32,901 nucleotides of DNA from an uncultured Ruminococcus sp. (lineage in GTDB: Bacteria > Bacillota > Clostridia > Lachnospirales > Lachnospiraceae), in the NCBI GenBank assembly GCA_946494335.1, contig CAMMBV010000041.1, positions 1 to 32,901 of the forward strand, in the 5' to 3' direction. Below the pieces are notes generated by a model. It searched no databases. It was not told the origin of the DNA and worked only from the letters and a program-made list of their open reading frames with translations. The position numbers and the translations under genes were made by a program. How positions within the stretch are numbered: the stretch's first letter is position 1; the number at the start of each line of letters is the position of its first letter. Shown in pieces: positions 29,247 to 32,901 of the stretch.

Positions 29247-31199
29247 ATGGAAAAGCAAAAATTTTACATGACTACGGCCATCGCCTATACATCAGGCAAA
29301 CCGCATATCGGCAACACCTATGAAATCGTGCTGGCCGACAGCATCGCCCGCTTCAAAAGACAGCAGGGATACGATGTATTCTTTCAGACTGGAACCGACG
29401 AGCACGGTCAGAAGGTGGAATTAAAGGCTGCTGAAAAAGGGGTTACGCCGAAGGAATTCGTCGACGACGTGGCCGGTGAAATCAAAAGAATCTGGGATCT
29501 GATGAATACGTCTTACGATAAATTCATCCGCACCACAGATGAAGATCACGAGGCCCAGGTGCAGAAAATCTTCAAAAAGCTTTACGATCAGGGCGATATC
29601 TACAAAGGATATTATGAGGGAATGTACTGCACCCCCTGCGAATCCTTCTTTACGGAATCCCAGCTGGTGGACGGCAAATGTCCCGACTGCGGACGTCCGG
29701 TAACTCCGGCAAAAGAAGAGGCATATTTCTTTAAAATGAGTAAATACGCCGACCGGCTGATTGAGTATATCAATACCCACCCGGAATTTATCCAGCCGGT
29801 ATCCCGCAAAAACGAGATGATGAACAACTTCCTGCTGCCCGGACTTCAGGATCTGTGTGTATCCAGAACATCCTTTACCTGGGGAATTCCGGTATCCTTT
29901 GATCCCAAACACGTTACTTACGTGTGGCTGGACGCACTTACCAACTATATCACCGGTATCGGATATGACTGCGACGGAAACAGCTCCGACCTCTTTAAGA
30001 AAAACTGGCCGGCCGATCTTCACCTGATCGGAAAAGACATCATCCGTTTCCATACCATTTACTGGCCCATTTTCCTGATGGCGCTGGATCTTCCGCTGCC
30101 GAAACAGATCTTCGGCCATCCCTGGCTGCTGCAGGGCGACGGCAAGATGAGCAAATCCAAAGGAAACGTCCTCTATGCAGACGAGCTGGTGGAATTTTTC
30201 GGCGTTGACGCGGTGCGTTACTTCGTACTTCACGAAATGCCCTTTGAAAATGACGGCGTCATCACCTGGGAACTGATGGTGGAGCGTATGAATTCCGAGC
30301 TGGCAAATACGCTGGGCAATCTGGTAAACCGCACCATCTCCATGTCCAACAAATATTTCGGCGGCGTTGTGGAAAACAAAAACGTATGCGAGCCGGTGGA
30401 TGAAGAGCTGAAAGCTGTCGTAACCTCCACAAGAGACAAAGTGGCGGAAAAAATGGCCGGCCTGAGAGTGGCGGATGCCATGACGGAAATTTTCAATCTC
30501 TTTAAACGGTGCAATAAATATATTGACGAAACCATGCCCTGGGCTCTGGCAAAGGACGAAGCCAAAAAAGACCGCCTGGCCACCGTGCTGTACAATCTGG
30601 TGGAAGGCATCTGCATCGGTGCAGAGCTGCTGGAATCCTATATGCCGGAAACCTCACAGCGGATTCGCACCCAGTTGAACGCCAAAAAACGCAGCTACGA
30701 TGAGCTTTCCTCCTTCGGTCTTTATCCTTCCGGAAATAAAGTGACAGAAAAGCCGGAGATCCTCTTCGCCCGTCTGGATGTAAAGGAAGTCCTGGAAAAA
30801 GTGGAGGCAAAAAAAGCCGAAGAAGCAAAACCAGAAGAGACTGAAGAGCCCGGAATCGATATCGAACCAAAAGATGAGATCACTTACGACGACTTCATGA
30901 AAATGCAGTTTCAGGTGGGAGAGATTATTTCCTGCGAGGCGGTAAAAAAATCCAAAAAACTTCTCTGCTCTCAGGTGAAAATCGGCAGCCAGGTACGCCA
31001 GATTGTCTCCGGCATCAAGGCTCATTATAAACCGGAAGACATGGTGGGCAAAAAAGTGATGGTACTGGTGAACTTAAAACCGGCCAAACTGGCGGGCGTT
31101 ATGTCAGAAGGCATGATTCTGTGTGCAGAAGATGAAAACGGAGAACTTGCTTTGATGGTGCCGGATAAAAACATGCCCTCCGGTGCAGAAATCTGTTAA
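29247..31199 (+). CDS. metG: Methionyl-tRNA synthetase
   Basis: Charges tRNA-Met with methionine. The 650-residue class I synthetase has the HIGH motif as HIGN (20-23) and KMSKS at about 300. The zinc-knuckle CTPC...CPDC lies at about 127-150 in the connective domain, followed by an anticodon-binding helical domain and a C-terminal OB-fold tRNA-binding domain (from about 548, YDDFMKMQFQVGEI). A charged Lys/Glu/Pro linker joins the last two. The full length with fused tRNA-binding domain matches Firmicutes MetS. AAGGAGG lies about 9 bases ahead of the ATG. Expression is set by the Met T-box in front. tatD follows 10 bp later, a common pairing. Confidence 0.98.
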   Translation: MEKQKFYMTTAIAYTSGKPHIGNTYEIVLADSIARFKRQQGYDVFFQTGTDEHGQKVELKAAEKGVTPKEFVDDVAGEIKRIWDLMNTSYDKFIRTTDEDHEAQVQKIFKKLYDQGDIYKGYYEGMYCTPCESFFTESQLVDGKCPDCGRPVTPAKEEAYFFKMSKYADRLIEYINTHPEFIQPVSRKNEMMNNFLLPGLQDLCVSRTSFTWGIPVSFDPKHVTYVWLDALTNYITGIGYDCDGNSSDLFKKNWPADLHLIGKDIIRFHTIYWPIFLMALDLPLPKQIFGHPWLLQGDGKMSKSKGNVLYADELVEFFGVDAVRYFVLHEMPFENDGVITWELMVERMNSELANTLGNLVNRTISMSNKYFGGVVENKNVCEPVDEELKAVVTSTRDKVAEKMAGLRVADAMTEIFNLFKRCNKYIDETMPWALAKDEAKKDRLATVLYNLVEGICIGAELLESYMPETSQRIRTQLNAKKRSYDELSSFGLYPSGNKVTEKPEILFARLDVKEVLEKVEAKKAEEAKPEETEEPGIDIEPKDEITYDDFMKMQFQVGEIISCEAVKKSKKLLCSQVKIGSQVRQIVSGIKAHYKPEDMVGKKVMVLVNLKPAKLAGVMSEGMILCAEDENGELALMVPDKNMPSGAEIC

Positions 31200-31209
31200 G
31201 GGGAAAGCT

Positions 31210-31980
31210 ATGATATTTGAAAGTCATGCACATTACGATGACGACGCATTCGATGAGGACAGAGAATCGCTGCTCTCTTCCATGAAAGAAAACGGCGTGG
31301 AAACCATCGTCAACGTCAGCGCCAGCAAAAAAAGTCTTGAAAAAGTAAAAGAACTGATGAAATCTTATCCCTTCATCTATGGAGCCTTCGGGCTCCATCC
31401 CGATGAAGTGGGAGATATGACCGACCGCCTTCTGGAGGAAATCCGCCTCCTGTGCCGCCAGGAAAAAGCCCTGGCCGTCGGAGAGATCGGTCTGGATTAC
31501 TACTGGGACAAGGAACACCATTCTCTCCAGAAAAAATGGTTCGACGCTCAGGCTCAGCTGGCCCGGGAAGAAAAACTTCCCATCATTGTCCACAGCAGAG
31601 AGGCGGCAGCCGACACACTGGATATGGTAAAAGGATTTCGCGGCGGAGAGATCGGCGGTGTCATCCACTGCTTCTCTTATGCGAAAGAAATGGCCCGGGA
31701 ATACCTGAATATGGGGTTCTATCTGGGGATAGGCGGTGTCGTCACTTTTAAGAACGCCAAAAAGCTGAAAGAAGTGGTGGAGTACGCACCCCTGTCTTCT
31801 CTGCTCCTTGAGACGGACTGCCCCTACCTGGCGCCTGTCCCATACCGCGGGAAACGCAACAACTCCATTTATCTGAAATACGTGGCTGAGACCATTGCGC
31901 AGATTAAAAATGTTTCTTATGAAGAAGTGGTGGATACCACCCGTCAGAACGCCCGGAAAATGTTTCGCCTACGTGATTGA
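31210..31980 (+). CDS. tatD: TatD-family metal-dependent deoxyribonuclease
   Basis: A 256-residue TIM-barrel metallohydrolase; TatD proteins remove 3' nucleotides from DNA and deacylate some D-aminoacyl-tRNAs in other bacteria. Ligands visible: His6 and His8 in SHAHYDD, Glu at about 92 in VGEIGLDYY, His at about 127 in IVHSRE, His at about 152 in VIHCFS and Asp at about 202 in LETDCPYLAPVP. The start at 31210 is chosen because AAGGGG lies eight bases ahead; an in-frame extension to 31183 overlaps metG and is not conserved. The metG-tatD pair is common in Firmicutes. The gene converges on the ABC-ATPase-like gene with a 16-bp gap and no terminator between. Confidence 0.95.
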   Translation: MIFESHAHYDDDAFDEDRESLLSSMKENGVETIVNVSASKKSLEKVKELMKSYPFIYGAFGLHPDEVGDMTDRLLEEIRLLCRQEKALAVGEIGLDYYWDKEHHSLQKKWFDAQAQLAREEKLPIIVHSREAAADTLDMVKGFRGGEIGGVIHCFSYAKEMAREYLNMGFYLGIGGVVTFKNAKKLKEVVEYAPLSSLLLETDCPYLAPVPYRGKRNNSIYLKYVAETIAQIKNVSYEEVVDTTRQNARKMFRLRD

Positions 31981-31996
31981 AAAGATAATTTTTTCT

Positions 31997-32626
31997 TTAA
32001 AACTCTGCATTATGGGTTAAAACGATGACGGCGATTCCTTTCCTGGCCATTTCCAGTATCATATCGACGGCATCTTCCTCCAGATACTTATCCACGCTTT
32101 TAAAGGGCTCCACACAGACCACAACATCCGGTGAGCAGAGCATCCAACGCAGATAAAGAAGTCTTTGCTTTTCTGCCATGGTAAGCTCTGCTGCTTTTCT
32201 GTCTGTAAAATCCTCTCCCATATACTGGTTCACATAATCCCGGATGCTGTTTTTCAATGAACGATCATACCAGAATCCCCTCATCTGAAGTCCCCGGCTG
32301 ATGCAGAGATTATCATAAAAATTCAGATTCAAAAGAAGCTGGTCTTTCATGGGATTTTCGATGACCGCTATGGAAAACCGCTTTAATATCTGATGCTTTT
32401 TCCGTGGCCGGTATGGTTTCTGATGAACATAGATTTCTCCCTTTCGGGGAACTATTTCCCCTTTAAACAGCTGTTCAACCTCCCGGATCACCTGAAACCG
32501 GTCTGATGATATAGTAATGATTTCTCCTGCGTGAAGAGAGAAATCCAGATAATCCATATGGGCTGTATGCATTTTGTATAATAAAGCATGCTTTGGTAAA
32601 GAACCGTCATAATTGGATATAAACAC
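31997..32626 (-). CDS. Degenerate ABC ATPase half, sugar-importer (RbsA/MglA) type
   Basis: The 209-residue frame aligns by eye with the second ATPase cassette of RbsA/MglA-type sugar ABC transporters. It has the YLDFSLHAGEIITIS opening, the Q-loop region with ENPMKDQLLLNLNFYDNLCI, and a signature region LTMAEKQRLLYLRWM where LSGGNQQKV...W is usual. The Walker B region reads VVVCVEPFKSVD for VLILDEPTRGID, and HNAEF ends it. Walker A (GxxGxGK) is missing: ISSDRFQVIREVE stands in its place. Walker B has lost its first Asp. It cannot bind ATP in the usual way. The start is GTG inside a strong hairpin without a ribosome binding site, so the N terminus is probably lost. Either a truncated pseudogene or a regulatory relic; no permease gene adjoins it. 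Confidence 0.6.
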   Translation of the reverse strand: MFISNYDGSLPKHALLYKMHTAHMDYLDFSLHAGEIITISSDRFQVIREVEQLFKGEIVPRKGEIYVHQKPYRPRKKHQILKRFSIAVIENPMKDQLLLNLNFYDNLCISRGLQMRGFWYDRSLKNSIRDYVNQYMGEDFTDRKAAELTMAEKQRLLYLRWMLCSPDVVVCVEPFKSVDKYLEEDAVDMILEMARKGIAVIVLTHNAEF

Positions 32627-32669
32627 AGCGAGGGCCGGGAACCTTTAATCGGGTTCCTGGCCCTCGCTG
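32626..32669. repeat. 18-bp inverted repeat hairpin without U-tract
   Basis: The arms at 32626-32643 (starting CAGCGAGGGCC) and 32652-32669 pair over 18 positions with one wobble around an 8-nt loop. Neither side is followed by a T run (CCTCAGAG on plus, TGTTTATA on minus), so it is not a standard terminator. The end of the left arm touches the GTG start of the degenerate ATPase. Possibly a transcription boundary or mobile-element end. Confidence 0.65.
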
Positions 32670-32691
32670 CCTCAGAGAAATATTATAAAAA

Positions 32692-32857
32692 TTATTCTTC
32701 CACGCCGCGTTCAGCAAAGTATTTAAAATCTTTACCCCGCAAAATATTTCTGAGCAGTTTCCGGATCTATGGAAAACATATTCTGAAGTAGATAGCAGAC
32801 AAACTCCTTTGAAACACCTTCACCCAGATAATACTTCACGAACGCCTTAAAGTGTAC
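32692..32857 (-). pseudogene. Frameshifted coding remnant, unrecognised
   Basis: Minus-strand frame from about 32857 to a TAA at 32732 reads FKAFVKYYLGEGVSKEFV, then CYLLQNMFSIDP and ETAQKYFAG. A second frame, entered one base later, continues KDFKYFAERGVEE to a TAA at 32692. Joining the two gives a plausible single protein end, so one base appears lost or gained near 32732. A stop (TGA) lies directly upstream in the first frame, so no intact gene begins here. The family was not recognised. Confidence 0.35.
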
Positions 32858-32901
32858 CCTTTGTCAAGGACATTTTAAAAAGAAGGGATTTTGACTATCT
32901 G

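Overview
The window looks like a chromosomal segment of a strictly anaerobic, spore-forming Clostridia member, most likely Lachnospiraceae. Supporting this: a stage V sporulation regulator (SpoVT), RNase J, a four-subunit pyruvate/2-oxoacid:ferredoxin oxidoreductase, a reverse-type rubrerythrin beside PerR, a Met T-box in front of metG, AGGAGG-type ribosome binding sites and TTGACA/TATAAT promoters. No rRNA, tRNA, CRISPR array, prophage or complete insertion sequence was seen. Most of it is ordinary core chromosome; decayed gene fragments lie at both window edges and upstream of the oxidoreductase operon.

Layout. 1-310: 3' remnant of an AAA ATPase gene, then the pncB promoter. 311-2415 (+): nicotinate phosphoribosyltransferase and a VanXY-like cytoplasmic D,D-peptidase. 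2412-4741 (-): spoVT and RNase J. 4866-5267 (+): a PsiE-like membrane protein. 5330-13919 (-): a long gene run transcribed from a 77-aa protein through two CobW-type GTPases (one with a long His-rich metal-binding segment), pth, mfd, a PrsA-like lipoprotein and a homocysteine S-methyltransferase. pth-mfd overlap by ATGA, and a hairpin and an internal promoter subdivide the run. 14032-18739 (-): porC-porD-porA-porB followed by a LysR regulator and a divergent FdhD-like protein. 18746-19204: por promoter, a methyltransferase pseudogene fragment and a toxin-antitoxin promoter. 19205-19854 (+): Phd/YefM-RelE-type toxin-antitoxin pair.

19985-24706 (-): a TetR regulator, GH13 alpha-amylase, glycogen branching enzyme and nitrilase-family amidase, behind a consensus promoter with a TetR-like operator in it. 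24795-25232 (-): four-helix membrane protein. 25435-25980 (+): Uma2-family nuclease-like protein. 26046-27076 (-): reverse rubrerythrin and PerR, each with a PerR/Fur-type box at its promoter, giving a compact peroxide-defence unit. 27252-28886 (+): a membrane-anchored TPR protein. 28931-31980 (+): Met-specific T-box, metG and tatD. 31997-32857 (-): a degenerate ABC ATPase half without a Walker A motif, an 18-bp hairpin and a frameshifted coding remnant.

I found no clear-cut new defence or mobile system. The best candidates for a second look are the por-LysR-FdhD cluster, whose FdhD has lost its usual cysteine pair and other conserved motifs; the tandem metal-GTPase pair with a DUF1980-like fusion; the stand-alone VanXY-like peptidase with a terminator-like hairpin over its ribosome binding site; and the TetR-controlled alpha-glucan operon. 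All positions and motifs were read by eye; family names rest on recognised motifs, not on database searches.
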